Shown here one piece after another: positions 30,991 through 41,997 of a stretch of 64,000 nt of DNA (the first letter of the stretch is position 1; the number at the start of each line of letters is the position of its first letter). Origin of the DNA: Nemertoderma westbladi (lineage: Eukaryota > Xenacoelomorpha > Nemertodermatida > Nemertodermatidae); the NCBI GenBank assembly GCA_032718475.1, contig JAUCBJ010006441.1, positions 31,380 to 95,379 of the forward strand. The letters run 5' to 3'. Position numbers and translations under genes: made by a program. The notes under the pieces were generated by a model that worked only from the letters and a program-made list of their open reading frames with translations, made no database searches and was not told where the DNA came from.

Positions 30991-32657
30991 CTATTTACTA
31001 ACATTTGTTGGAGACTTGTAATCTCCAGACTTGTTTCGCATCTCTTCAAGAAGTACGAGACGTTGTGTCGGTCTGTCTACTGTACGACTGTCAATTGTCC
31101 GTACAGTCACAGTTCTTGTCACTCCATCCATAGATGGATGTGTGTCTAAAATTACACCTGTTATCCAGAAGCGTCTTTTTAGATTCACTTCTGCCAACAG
31201 CACGTGATCTCCCGCTCTTAGAGCGCGAGTTTTGTTGTACCAAGTTGTTCTGGCAGAAATAGAGGGCAAATAGTGATTTTGCCATATTTCCCAGAATTTG
31301 TTAGCCAGTAGTTGCGTGATTTTCCACGCCTTTCTACCGTAGCTATCGCCTTCTATGGGAATAGAAATAGGCATTAATGTGGTCGGTGCCTGCATAAGCA
31401 GGTGTGCCGGTGTCAAAGCAAACTGGGATTGTTTGTCATCGGGTACTAATACTATTGGTCTAGTATTTAGTATTGCCTCGATTTCAACAAACAATGTTGT
31501 CAGTTGGTCGTCTGTCAAGATGTGGTTTACTGGAATTACTTTTGCCATGGCTGTTTTTATAGATCTAATCAATCTCTCCCAGACTCCGCCTCTCCATGGA
31601 CTATCTGGAGGATTAAACTTCCAAACAATCTTGTAAGGACGTAGTTCATTTGAGATTTGATCATGATCTAATTTCTTAAAGGCTCTAGCAATTTCATTTC
31701 GAGCACCAACAAAGTTTGTACCTTGATCTGAGTACAAGCATTTTACTAGTCCGCGTCTAGCGATAAATCGCCGCAATGCTAGTATAAAGGCGTTGGTGGA
31801 AAGATCCATCACACGTTCAATATGAACTGTCCTACTGGACATGCATGTGAAAATCAGTCCCCAGCGTTTTACTACTGTAGTATACGTCCACGTTTTGTAT
31901 GTATAGGACCAAAGCAGTCAATTCCAGTCTCTGTGAAAGGTGGTCTGAATGCATGTAGTCGTGCTTGTGGAAGTTCACTCATTTCTTGGGTACTTATTCT
32001 AGAATGTACCTTTTTACAAATAATACACATACGCGTCACTGAACTTAACGCTTTACTGGGTCTAATTAATACAAATCTTGTACGTAAGTATGAAAGACAG
32101 TGGTGTCTTCCATCGTGTTTCAGATGTAAATGTGCGTCCAGTATCATTGCACGTTGTAATTCGTGATGTTGCGGTATTATTATTGGGTACCTAAAATCAG
32201 TATTAAAGTCAATGTTTTGAAGCCGAGATTTATGACAAATTAAGCCATTATAAATAATCGGACTCCAACTCAATATTGGTGACGACTTGATTGGTTGACC
32301 TTGACTTATAGATGTGAATTCGCGCGCGAAATATCGTAATTGATAATGGCGAATTAATTTAATTTCACATCTGTCAATCTCAGTCAATGTGAGTCGATGT
32401 GTAAAGTCGCGTTTGCCTTTAACGTATTGCACAAAACGTACAATCCACGCTAATTTTCGGCACGCGTTGGTCCAAGAATCTGTCAAATTTACAATACGGT
32501 CGACGTAAGTATTTGTGACGTCATCAGGTAAGTCATAGGAGAATTTGGAAGGTTTTGTTTTACTAGATGGGCCCACGAGTCCGCCGGTAAGTATTCCCTT
32601 GTTGACTGTTGATCCGTCCGGGTCTACAAGTAATTTGTCCTTCTTCGTCTTCTTACC
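30991..32657 (-). pseudogene. BEL-1 integrase and DUF5641-like domain, copy 2
   Basis: N-terminal zinc-binding segment (HHELQRAMILDAHLHLKH, CIICKK), core catalytic acids in GIDCFGP, YSDQGTNF and GGVWERL, and a C-terminal RRFWITGVILD ... LVLLEE. A small insertion near 31875-31885 (ACTGTAGT in place of copy 1 sequence) shifts the frame between KRGRI and the expected VKRWGLIF. Otherwise the protein is intact and lacks the two stops of copy 1. The upstream part of the same gene lies beyond the non-LTR insertion. Confidence 0.85.
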
Positions 32658-34325
32658 AATAATGACAGGGTATTGCCTGATAACTTTATAGAAGTAAAAG
32701 TGTCTGAGTCTGTACTCCCAGATATTCCCATTGGCGATATCTCCTTTGCAGAAGTGAAGGCTGCTGCAAAGAGCATTAAGACCAATCGTGCCAGTGGAGT
32801 AGATGGTGTTCCCCCTGAGGTCTTTAAAATACCTGAGTGTTTAAAGCTCATCTATCCCATCATAGTAGACATGTACCGTACAACAAGAGTCCCACAAGAA
32901 ATGAAAACAAATAAGTTGGTGCCAGTTCCCAAGAAGGGCAACCTAACACTCTATGGTTCTTTTCGGGGATTCTCATTGATCTCGATTGCTGCAAAACTAT
33001 ACAATAGAATTCTATTAAATCGCATCAGGGATCCCATTGAGAGACTGCTACGTGGAAATCAGAATGGGTTCCGTAAAGGTCGTGGGACCATGGAGCCCAT
33101 TTTGGCACTTAGAAGGATAATTGAAGAGTTATCAAAAAAGAAAGACAGGCATCTGGCTGTTATCTTTGTTGACTTCTTCAAGGCCTTTGATTCAGTCTCT
33201 CGCTCACGTATGTTCAGCATACTTTCATTATATGGGATTCCTGATGAAATTATTGCAGCAATCAGATCAGTATACGATGGTTCGACAACATTTGTGTCTA
33301 CTGTTGATGGTGACACAGAACCATTTGAAGTGTTATGGGGCGTCCGCCAAGGAGACACACTTGCACCATTCTTGTTCATTATTGTGGTTGACTATGTTCT
33401 ACGCATGTCCTTAGATCATCATAATGATGATGGGGTGATGATAACTCCACCTACTGGCTCCAGAAGTCGAGGAAATCCTGCCAAGTACCTAACTGATCTA
33501 GACTTTGCTGATGACTTAGGAGTACTCTCAGAATCATTAGAGGGAGCCCAGCGGCTCCTCAGCTCATTAGAACATGCTGCTTCTAGTGTTGGTCTTTTTA
33601 TTAACTCCAGAAAGACCAAAATTCTGACAGTTAACTTTGAAAGTCCTCAGCAAGTCTCTGATCGGATGAGCATAAGCTCAAAGGATGGTATGCTTGAGCA
33701 TGTGGACGACTTCTGTTACCTGGGATCATGGATCCGGAAGTCAGGTGAGGACCTTCGAATACGTAAGGGAAAGGCATGGGCAGCCTTGAATAGGCTTTCC
33801 AGGATTTGGAAGTCACCTAGAATTAATCGGAAACTTAAGGTCCGATTATTCAGAGCAGCAGTAGTTCCAGTACTCCTCTACGGGAGTCCATGCTGGGCTC
33901 TAACTGCTGAGGACACCAAATCTCTGGATGGCACATTCACAAGAATGCTACGCCGGGTACATTGTGTCAAGTACAATGCACACATCTCCAACCAGACACT
34001 ATATAACATTGGAGGTGTCTCATTGGTTCCCCCAAGCTTGACACTAGAACAAAATCGCCTCCGCTTTGCAGGACATTGCTTTCGCCGTGAGGACCAGCCA
34101 GTGCATAATCTTGTACATTGGCAGCCTCATGGAGTGAATAAGCATGGTGGACAGCCCATGACTTTCTTGAGACGCATCTTAAAGGACACTGACCTTAAAG
34201 ATGCGGATGATCTAGCAAATGTCATGGGTGATAGGGAGTTGTGGCGGTGCAATTTTGTTGACAAGCCGGCACAGCATTCTTAAAAATGCAGCTGCAATGC
34301 AGCATGCCGATCCTAGTAGTAGTAG
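32658..34325 (+). mobile_element. 5'-truncated non-LTR retrotransposon inserted in BEL-1 copy 2
   Basis: Flanked by the 8-bp direct repeat TTCTTACC (32650-32657 and 34326-34333). BEL-1 copy 1 shows the uninterrupted site once (23667-23674), so the boundaries are exact. The 3' end is CCTAGTAGTAGTAG, a (TAG)n tail. It is inserted antisense to its host element. The family recurs as decayed pieces at 12676-12812, 46270-46510 and 54668-55985. Confidence 0.9.
32673..34283 (+). CDS. non-LTR reverse transcriptase, open but 5'-truncated
   Basis: 536 uninterrupted codons with no ATG at the start because of truncation. It shows the RT fingers and palm in order: RASGVDGVPPEVFK, LYGSFRGFSLISIAAKLYNR, NQNGFRKGRGTMEP, VIFVDFFKAFDSV (first catalytic Asp), VRQGDTLAPFLF and DLDFADDLGVLS (catalytic F-A-D-D). 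The C-terminal region has LLYGSPCWALT and RLRFAGHCFRR. The endonuclease and ORF1 are missing. The open frame suggests recent insertion. The clade is RTE-like or a relative; I am not certain. Confidence 0.9.
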   Translation: MPDNFIEVKVSESVLPDIPIGDISFAEVKAAAKSIKTNRASGVDGVPPEVFKIPECLKLIYPIIVDMYRTTRVPQEMKTNKLVPVPKKGNLTLYGSFRGFSLISIAAKLYNRILLNRIRDPIERLLRGNQNGFRKGRGTMEPILALRRIIEELSKKKDRHLAVIFVDFFKAFDSVSRSRMFSILSLYGIPDEIIAAIRSVYDGSTTFVSTVDGDTEPFEVLWGVRQGDTLAPFLFIIVVDYVLRMSLDHHNDDGVMITPPTGSRSRGNPAKYLTDLDFADDLGVLSESLEGAQRLLSSLEHAASSVGLFINSRKTKILTVNFESPQQVSDRMSISSKDGMLEHVDDFCYLGSWIRKSGEDLRIRKGKAWAALNRLSRIWKSPRINRKLKVRLFRAAVVPVLLYGSPCWALTAEDTKSLDGTFTRMLRRVHCVKYNAHISNQTLYNIGGVSLVPPSLTLEQNRLRFAGHCFRREDQPVHNLVHWQPHGVNKHGGQPMTFLRRILKDTDLKDADDLANVMGDRELWRCNFVDKPAQHS

Positions 34326-37300
34326 TTCTTACCTTGATTGTCAGTACTTTGTGTGTCGATCCCTAATGGTGGTTTTAACTCTATGGGATCACTGGGTTTC
34401 GGTAAATTTGATTTTCTGCCGATATTAATCCCAGGTCTCACCGTAGGTTGTAAGGTTGGTATGTCTCTTGAGCGTAAAGTAACACCTGTATTTACATTAG
34501 CGTAGGTACTACCCACATCTGTAATACATGAGGTTTCACTGTACTTATGGTTACTCAAGGGTGTCAAGTTTGGTAGTTTGTTAATAGAAGGCCGCTCCAA
34601 TAGGGAAACTGCGGCTTTACTATGTGTCGCTACGTTACTAATGTCTGGTAGATCATCTTGTGAAATGTCTGGTAAAATGTTTCGCGGAACTTCCGGCGAA
34701 ACGTCTAGTGACATGTCTGGCAAAATGTCTAGTTGACCGTCTAGTAACGTGTCTGGTTTTGCGTCTGGTAACGAGTCTAGTTGACCGTCTGGCGATACGT
34801 CTGGTAACATGTCTGGTTGACCGTCTGGCGATACGTCTGGTTGAGAAAGGCTCGCAAGTCTTCCTGCCCTAACTTTGTGAGTTATATTCTTCCATTTCGC
34901 CTTTGGTTTCTTCTTAAGTTTCGCCGTTGTCTTTTTCTTTGCTTTACCTTTCTTTGGTTTTTTAATTTCGGCGTCCTTAGGAATAGTATTAGACTTGTTA
35001 TCGTAAAGTGGCGGCCAGTGTTGTGTCGCTCTTTGTAAGAATTGTGGTCCGTGTTGCCAAAATTTCTTGTTTTCCGGTTTACAGAATTCCTCAGGCATCA
35101 TTCCTCGTGACGCAATATCAGCTGGATTTTGTGATCCGGGACAATGTCGCCAATCTTCTTTTATTGAACGGTCTAGAATTTCTGCACGACGGTTAGCTAC
35201 GAATGTCTTGAATTCAAGTGTGTCGTTGTTTATATAAAATAAAACTAACGTCGCGTCAGTCCAATAAAATATCTGTAAACTTGACTGTAGTTCCGTCTGT
35301 ATGAGGTTTACAATGGTCGTTGACAGAGTTGCGGCTTGTAGCTCAGCGCGTGGTGTCGTCATATACTTAGTAGGCATTGTTTTAGCCTTAGAAGTAATGA
35401 GCGATACATCAAACTCATCTGAGTCTACTTGTCTGCGCAAATACGCTGTCACACCAAAGCCGTTGTCACTGGCGTCTGAAAAACAATGTAATTCTAAGTT
35501 GTCAGGAAATGTCGTCTGTAATGGAAAGTACACCCGGGGTATGGAATAATCCTCTAGCGAAGATAATTGCGCCTCCCAAGTCTTCCATAAGTCCACTTGT
35601 TCGGATGAGATCGGTTCGTCCCATGTCAGTCCATCTTTCCAAATACTGCGCATATATATTCGCGCTTGCAGTATTATTGGGCTGATGAAACCTAAGGGGT
35701 CGAACAGTCTGCTTAGTTTCGACAAGCAAGACCTCTTTGTCAGAGAATCCCCTTCAGCGTCCAGTTTTACTTTCACTCGAAAGTTGTCTGTGTTCGGGTC
35801 CCAAAATAGTCCCAACACCTTGGTCGTCGGCAGTGGTTCGAACTCTAAGTCAATATCACCACCCCCACGTTCAGTCGTTTCGAATGAATTTACCAATTCG
35901 GTGCTGTTTGAGGCAAACTTAGTGAGGTTAAAACCTCCGCCTGCTAAACAGTCCCGTAATTGATGTGCTACTGTGATAGCACTTTCTACTGTGTCACAAC
36001 TCTGTAATCCATCGTCCACATAAAAGTCTCGTTCTACGATCCGGATTACCTCTGGGTCATACATATGTTTCTGATCCCTAGCGGTCTGTTTTAGGGCGAA
36101 CATAGTGCAGTTTGGGCTGTCCCTGGCACCGAAAACGCGAACTTGCATTTGGTAAGTCGCCGGTGGTTGACTTAAGTCTCCATCCGGGTACCAGAGGAAC
36201 CTCAAACTGTCTCTGTCTCGCTCTAACACTCGCACTTGGTGAAACATCGCTTCTACGTCACAAGTAAATGCTACTTGGCGCTGACGGAAGCGCATAATCA
36301 CCCCCATGAGATAATTATTCATGTTTGGTCCATCCATCAACTCACTGTTGAGAGACATTCCTTCAAACAGGGCCGCGCAGTCGTTAACTACGCGTACTTT
36401 ATCAGGTTTGTCGGGGTGTCTCACGTAGTGATGTGGCAAATAGTATGTCTGGTCTGTCACAATCTCTGGGTTTGTCATCCTGATAGCGTACCCTTTTGTC
36501 AAATACGTCTCCATCTGAGTATTGTACTGCAGATGGGCTTTCTCGTCCTTTAATAAACGTTGTCGTATTGAGTGTAGACGTCTTAAGGCTAGCGGATAAT
36601 TGTTGATAAGTTTAGGGCTTTGGCTACGCCATAGCATCCCTACCTCATAATGTCCGTCTTTCGTCTGGCGGATAGTATCTTCCATGATCTTCAAAGATTG
36701 TTTCTCTTGTTCCGACATACACGGTTCGTAACTACCGGGTTCTGCTGTATCTTGTTCTAACCACCTGATAGTTTTCTCTGTTAATTCTTTGTCTAATTCA
36801 GCTTGTTCCACTTGACAATTCTTTAATGTGTCGACATCGATATTGACGGGCATCGTTAATGTTATTGGTGTAGATAGACTCGCAAGCCTTCTGGCGTTAT
36901 CATTTGTCGTCGATGGAACCTCTGCCTGACTCGTCTTCTTCTCAATCTCTATACTAACCTTGTGGATTGGCTGCTCTTTGTGACTTATCATATTTGCTAC
37001 ACACGTCGTACCTGTAACGTTGTCGTGTTTTGTCGAACGTAGTGTAGTATAGTCTATGTCAGGTGAAAAGGAATGAATCGAAGTTGTAGTTAGTAAACTA
37101 CATGTACTTTGTACATCGTCTTCCTCATCACTTATATCCAGTGTGAGCACAGGCGCTCGAGTATACCACCCTATCGGAGTTCTACAGGCGTAAGCATTTC
37201 CCGCTACGACTACCAATGGTCTGGTTTCCCACACTTGATGTAGATTGAATTGGTCCATCCCGATCAGCATTGCTACCGACCGATAGTTGACAGGACATTC

Positions 37301-37609
37301 AGGTACACCAAGGTGTCTGAAATACTTACGGTCCTCTAAGGATTGCTCCGGCACTGGACCCAGTAGGTTACTAAAGTCCTTGGTGGCCGCAAAAGTCAAA
37401 TCCTTAAAGGGTAACAAAGACCTCTCCTTTTCGCTATGTTGCGATTTCGGAAGAAGAGTGTCCAAGTTTAACTTAACTCGTGTCACTGGTATTGCACGTT
37501 GTCCATGCATAGCGCTACTGATGAGGCCTGTTAGGCCGAAACGTGCGTATAGCGCTGGTTCAACCCCCGGTGACGCGCTCCCATTTTTTCCACTTCTGAA
37601 CAAACCCAT
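34326..37609 (-). CDS. BEL-1 Pol: partial protease, reverse transcriptase, RNase H, acidic linker (copy 2)
   Basis: About 1,090 open codons. The first 15 or so residues are probably junction sequence. Residues 20-140 match the second half of a BEL/Pao A17 protease (SVAMLIGMDQFNLHQVWETR), but the catalytic DTG half is missing. RT follows, with LPHHYVRHPDKPDKVRVVND, the metal-binding D in FTCDVEAMFHQV and the catalytic YVDD at residues 530-533. RNase H starts near residue 705 (LHCFSDASDNGFG; GSQNPADIASRG). Residues about 970-1040 are an acidic linker of xPD repeats. The frame ends artificially in the TAG tail of the inserted non-LTR element, and integrase continues beyond it. No internal stop is seen. 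Confidence 0.9.
34639..34845 (-). repeat. xPD-encoding repeats in the pol linker, copy 2
   Basis: Short imperfect 12-bp units (plus strand GTCTGGTAACGT, GTCTGGTTGACC) encode SPDGQPD, LPDVSPD and similar. Copy 3 has the same linker at 39670-39960, expanded differently. Confidence 0.8.
34848..34862 (-). repeat. CTCGCGAG-type motif in the pol linker, copy 2
   Basis: Plus strand AGGCTCGCAAGTCTT, encoding AGRLASLS. The aligned place in copy 3 (near 39640) lacks it. Confidence 0.7.
36876..36890 (-). repeat. CTCGCGAG-type motif upstream of RT, copy 2
   Basis: Plus strand AGACTCGCAAGCCTT, encoding ARRLASLS between protease and RT. The reading direction of the two half-sites differs from the other minus-strand sites (GACTC first). 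Confidence 0.65.
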
Positions 37610-37629
37610 AATATTACACCATTAATATT

Positions 37630-40600
37630 ATGAGAGATACCATTCGCCAGACCGCGAATGGCCACTACGAAGTAGGCATGTTGTGGCGCAATGGACAACC
37701 TAAGCTTGTTAACAACTACCCGCTTGATTTGAGGCGACTCAAATCAATAAGGCAGCGATTGTTGCGTGATGAGACGGCCCATATGCAATACAATGCACAA
37801 CTTCAGACGTATCTCCAAAAGGGATACGCCATTAGGATGTTAAATCCCGAGGTAACCACAGATCAGACATATTACCTGCCACATCCTTTTGTTCGACACC
37901 CGGACAAACCTGGCAAGGTGCGTGTAGTCAACGACTGCGCTGAGCTTTACCAAGGGATGTCTATGAACAGCGAACTGATGGACGGGCCGAATATGAATAA
38001 TTACCTCATGAAGGCGGGGTAGCTCAGTTGGTTGAGCGCCGGGCCTGCAATCTAATGGTTGTAGGTTCAGCCCCGCCAGGGTCCACTCAGCCTTTCATCC
38101 ACTGGGGTCGGTAAAATGAGTGCCAGTTAAATAACTGGGAGCAAATCTTGGGATAGGAGTAGCGCCCACCCCTACCCTCGGGTAGCAGCTATCGAAAGAG
38201 GAGCCTTCGGGTCGCCTCCGGCTTCGGCCGACTGTTTGCTTTTTTTTTTACCTCATGGGAGTCCTAATGCGTTTTAGACAACGCAAAGTGGCTTTCACCT
38301 ATGACGTAGAGGCCATGTTTCACCAGGTTAAGGCTTTGGAGCGGGACAGGGACAGTTTGAGGTTTCTTTGGTATCCGGACGGAAATTTAGAACTTCCGCC
38401 AGAAACTTACCAAATGCAGGTAAGAGTTTTCGGAGCCAGGGACAGCCCCAACTGCACCATGTATGCCTTAAAGCAAACTGCATTGGACAGACAAGGCCAA
38501 TTTGACCCAGAAGTAGTTCGGACAGTGGAATGAGACTTCTACATGGATGACGGCCTCAAGAGTTGTGACACTCTGGAGCGCGCTACGACCGTAGCACACC
38601 AACTCCAAGATTGTCTCGCTGAGGGCGGATTTCACCTTACGAAGTTTGCTTCCAACAAACCCGAACTAGTGAACTCATTCGACCCGACGGATCGCAGTGG
38701 AGGAGACTTGGACTTAGACCTAGAACCTCTACCTACGACCAAGGTATTAGGACTTAGTTGGGACCCGAACACCGACAATTTTAGGGTATGTGTAAGGTCC
38801 AACGGACAGATTCGACATCTCACTAAGAGGACTTGCTTATCGACCATGAGTTGATTGTATGACCCATTGTGTTTCATTAGTCCAGTGATCCTACATGCTG
38901 GGATCATACTCCGCAGCATTTGGCAAGCCGGACTGGAATGGGTTAGCTGAGCAATGGAGGGACTGGGAAGCCCAACTGACGTTCTTACAAGACTATACCA
39001 TACCAAGGGTATACTTTCCTTTGCAGACCACCTTTCCTGCCGATTTAGAGCTTCACAGCTTCAGTGACGCTAGTAAGGATGGACTGGGGTTACTTTATAC
39101 CTTAGACGACAAGTGACATTGGACAGCTACGAAGTGTCTCTCGTTACTTCAAGGGCTAGAACAATGCCATTGAAGTATATGACTGTACCTCATGGAGAGC
39201 TGCACGCCGGGACGATATCCACTGATATTGTCAGTCTAGTTCAACGCGAGCTGGAGGCTAACTTGAAGGTCACATATTGGACGGATGCGACGTTGGTACT
39301 TTGGTACATAAACAACGAAACATTCAAGTTCAAGACTTTCATAGCCAACAGACGGGCTGAAATATTAGACCGGTCACTCAAACAAGATTGGCGTCACTGT
39401 CCAGGGAAGCTGAACCCAGCTGACATCGCGTCACGGGAGATGCTACCAATTGACTTTTGTAAACCGGACAATAAATCTTTTTGGTTTAGAGGACCCGATT
39501 TCCTTCAGCGACCATCAGACGAATGGCCACCGTTATTCGACGCGACAACTAATACCATACCGGAGGGTGCCGAGATAAAAATCGACACAGTTGTCAAATC
39601 TAAAGCGAAAGCCAATGCTAAGGTCAAGGGGAAACAAGGACGGACTAAATCTGATGACCTGGACGCTAGACCTGACATTACGCCAGATGTCTCACCAGAC
39701 TCTCGACCAGACGTTCGTACGAATCTTTCACCAGATGTTTCACGGGAGATTTCACCAGACGTTTCACCGGATTGTTCACCAGATTACTCGCCAGATTATT
39801 CACCAGAAGTGACACCAGATTGTTCTCTGGATTATTCGCCAGATTGTTTTATGGAACTCTTGACAGATTGTCTACCGGACGTCTCACCAGACTTTCCACC
39901 AGACATCTCAACAGACTGTCCACTAGACTTTAGACCAGACATTCTGACAGAAGCTACGCCAGACTTTCTTTGGGACTGACGACAGGACATTTCGCCGGAT
40001 GTTCCGCGCTATGTCTCACCAGATATCTCACCAGACTGTTCACCGGACGCCTCACCAGACTGTCTACTAGACTTTCCACTAGACGACTCGATGGAAATAA
40101 AAGACTTGAACTCTAAGGACGCAATGAATTCATTGGAGCGGACTAGTACACACCCATTAGGTATTAAAAACTTACCGCATTTGACTTCCTTGGATGACAA
40201 AGGTGTGGCCACAGCGATCACACTCCGCTCAAGGAAAATACTTGACTTACCGTCTACAGGTAAACGTGTGACTAAGGTTAGGAAGCTTACGAGCTCACAG
40301 GAACACACTAGTACTGTAGAGTTGAAACCGTTACTGCCAGTCAATTCACTAGGTGTGGACGGTAAAGGTAAGACCGTGGAGATTGAAATACTTGAGGACT
40401 CCGACAAACCTATTGCACAAAGGGAGACACCTACCGGAAGGCCCGTGGGCCTACCAAGTCCAAACAAGTATCCACATTTTGACTATACCTTACCTGAGGA
40501 CGTCACCAACACTTATGTTGACAGGATAGTAAACCTAACTAGATCATGGACTGACGCGTGACGCAAGTTAGCATGGCTCAAACGTTTGAGACAATATGCC

Positions 40601-41997
40601 AGAGGCAAACGCGACTTTCCTAGAAGACTTACCTTAGAGGAAGTTGGTCTTTGTGAAGTTGATATTATTCGTCATTATCAATTGCGATATTTCGCACGAG
40701 AGTTCACAGCGATCAATCAGGGTAAACAGATCAAGTCTTCACCGATTTTGAGTTGGAGTCCGATTATCTATAGGGGCTTACTTTGTCACAAGTCCAAACT
40801 CCAGAACATTGACTTTGCACTTGACTTTAGGTATACTATCATCATACTGCAACACCATGAGTTACAGTACGACTCAAACACGTAGGTAGACATCACTGTT
40901 TATCACACTTATGCTCGAGGTTCGTACTGATTAGGCCTAGCAAGGCACTGAGTTTGGTAACACGGAACTGTATGATTTGTAAGAAGGTGCACGCGAGGAT
41001 ACGACACCAAGAAATGAGTGAACTACCACTAGCGAGATTACAGGCTTTTAGACCCCCTTTCACTGAGACAGGGATAGACTGTTTTGGACCCATAATCGCG
41101 AAACGCGGAAGGGTACAGGTAAAACGTTGGGGATTGATCTTCACTTGCATGGCCAGCAGAGCTGTCCATATAGAGCGTGTGACAGACTTGACCACCAACG
41201 TCTTTATCCTAGCCTTACGGCGATTTATCGCTAGACGTGGATTGGTCAACTCCATTCATTGCGAGCAAGGGTCTAAATTTGTGGGTGCAAGGAATGAAAT
41301 TACCAGAGCTTTAAGGAAGTTGGACCAAAACCAGATTTCCAAGGAACTACGTCCTCACCGTATTGTTTGGAGCTTTAACACTCTTGACAGTCTGTGGAGA
41401 GGCGGCTTTTGGGAAAGGCTGATTGGCTCGATAAAGACGGCTATGGCGAAAGTAATAGCGATGCAACACATACTAACAGACGACCAACTGACGACGTTGT
41501 TAATAGAAATCGAAGCGGTTTTAAATACTAGACCAATCGCTTTGATCCCAGACAATAACGACTCACAGTTTGCCTTGACACCAGTTCACCTGCTTATGCA
41601 GGCGCCGACGACATTGTTGCCCACTTCGGTACCTGTCGATAGCGACGGATATGGCAACAAAGCTTGGAAAATCACTCAGTTGCTAGCCAACAATTTCTGG
41701 GAAATATGGCAGAAGCACTATTTGCCCTCTATTTCGACCAGAACCTCTTGGTATCTTAATACCCGATGTTTGAGATGAGGTGACCATGTTTTATTGGCTG
41801 AAACCAATCTGAAGAGACGGTTTTGGCTGACTGGAGTCATTTTGACCACACACCCTACATCTGGTGTAGTAAGGACAGTTACTGTACGGACTATTGACGG
41901 ATGTAGCGCAGATAGGCCTGTACAACGTCTCGTGCTCCTTGAGGAGACTAGAAACGAGACAGGAGACTACAAATCTCCACCCAATCTTAGTAAATAG
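37630..41997 (+). pseudogene. BEL-1 Pol, copy 3 (RT, RNase H, linker, integrase), multiply broken
   Basis: RT resumes after the SINE at 38255 and shows FTYDVEAMFHQV and YMDD at about 38540. Just before it, a CGA-to-TGA change creates a stop (38531). Further breaks lie near 38850, 39110 and 40560. RNase H shows SFSDASKDG and NPADIASRE. The linker at 39670-39960 is an expanded acidic SPD/TPD repeat. The integrase has GIDCFGP, but HCEQGSKF replaces YSDQGTNF, so the second catalytic Asp is Glu; GGFWERL is kept. The DUF5641-like domain follows a stop near 41776 (RRFWLTGVILTTHPT). Confidence 0.85.
38011..38247 (+). mobile_element. tRNA-derived SINE inserted in RT of BEL-1 copy 3
   Basis: Flanked by the 10-bp direct repeat TTACCTCATG (38001-38010 and 38248-38257), which restores the RT frame when one copy is removed. 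The head resembles a tRNA with A box TAGCTCAGTTGGTTGAG and B box GGTTCAGCCCC (from about 38064). The anticodon position reads GCA. A central part (GCCTTTCATCC, GGGGTCGGTAAAATGAGTGC) recalls the conserved core shared by Ceph/Nin-type metazoan SINEs. The tail is T-rich. Confidence 0.85.

Larger units (their letters stand above)
23917..37609 (-). mobile_element. BEL/Pao retrotransposon BEL-1, copy 2 (most complete)
   Basis: Element order, from high to low coordinate: truncated protease, RT, RNase H, acidic linker, integrase (split by a non-LTR insertion at 32658-34325), spacer, ORF3, 3' noncoding region with TATA box (25302-25308), poly(A) signal (25200-25205) and tRNA-like sequence (about 25528-25603). 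The 5' end is lost within the protease, so gag and the 5' LTR are not seen. The third ORF occupies the env position. Confidence 0.85.

Noticed and set aside
33059-33379. Minus-strand frame over the RT gene (also at 54986-55180 and 12676-12760)
   Set aside because: An antisense shadow of the RT palm region that recurs wherever that RT segment occurs.
34660-37625. Several plus-strand frames across the BEL-1 pol gene
   Set aside because: Antisense to an intact 1,090-codon pol frame with clear RT and RNase H motifs.
38011-38085. Functional tRNA gene with GCA anticodon
   Set aside because: It is the head of a SINE with a target duplication and a non-tRNA body; the T stem does not pair well.
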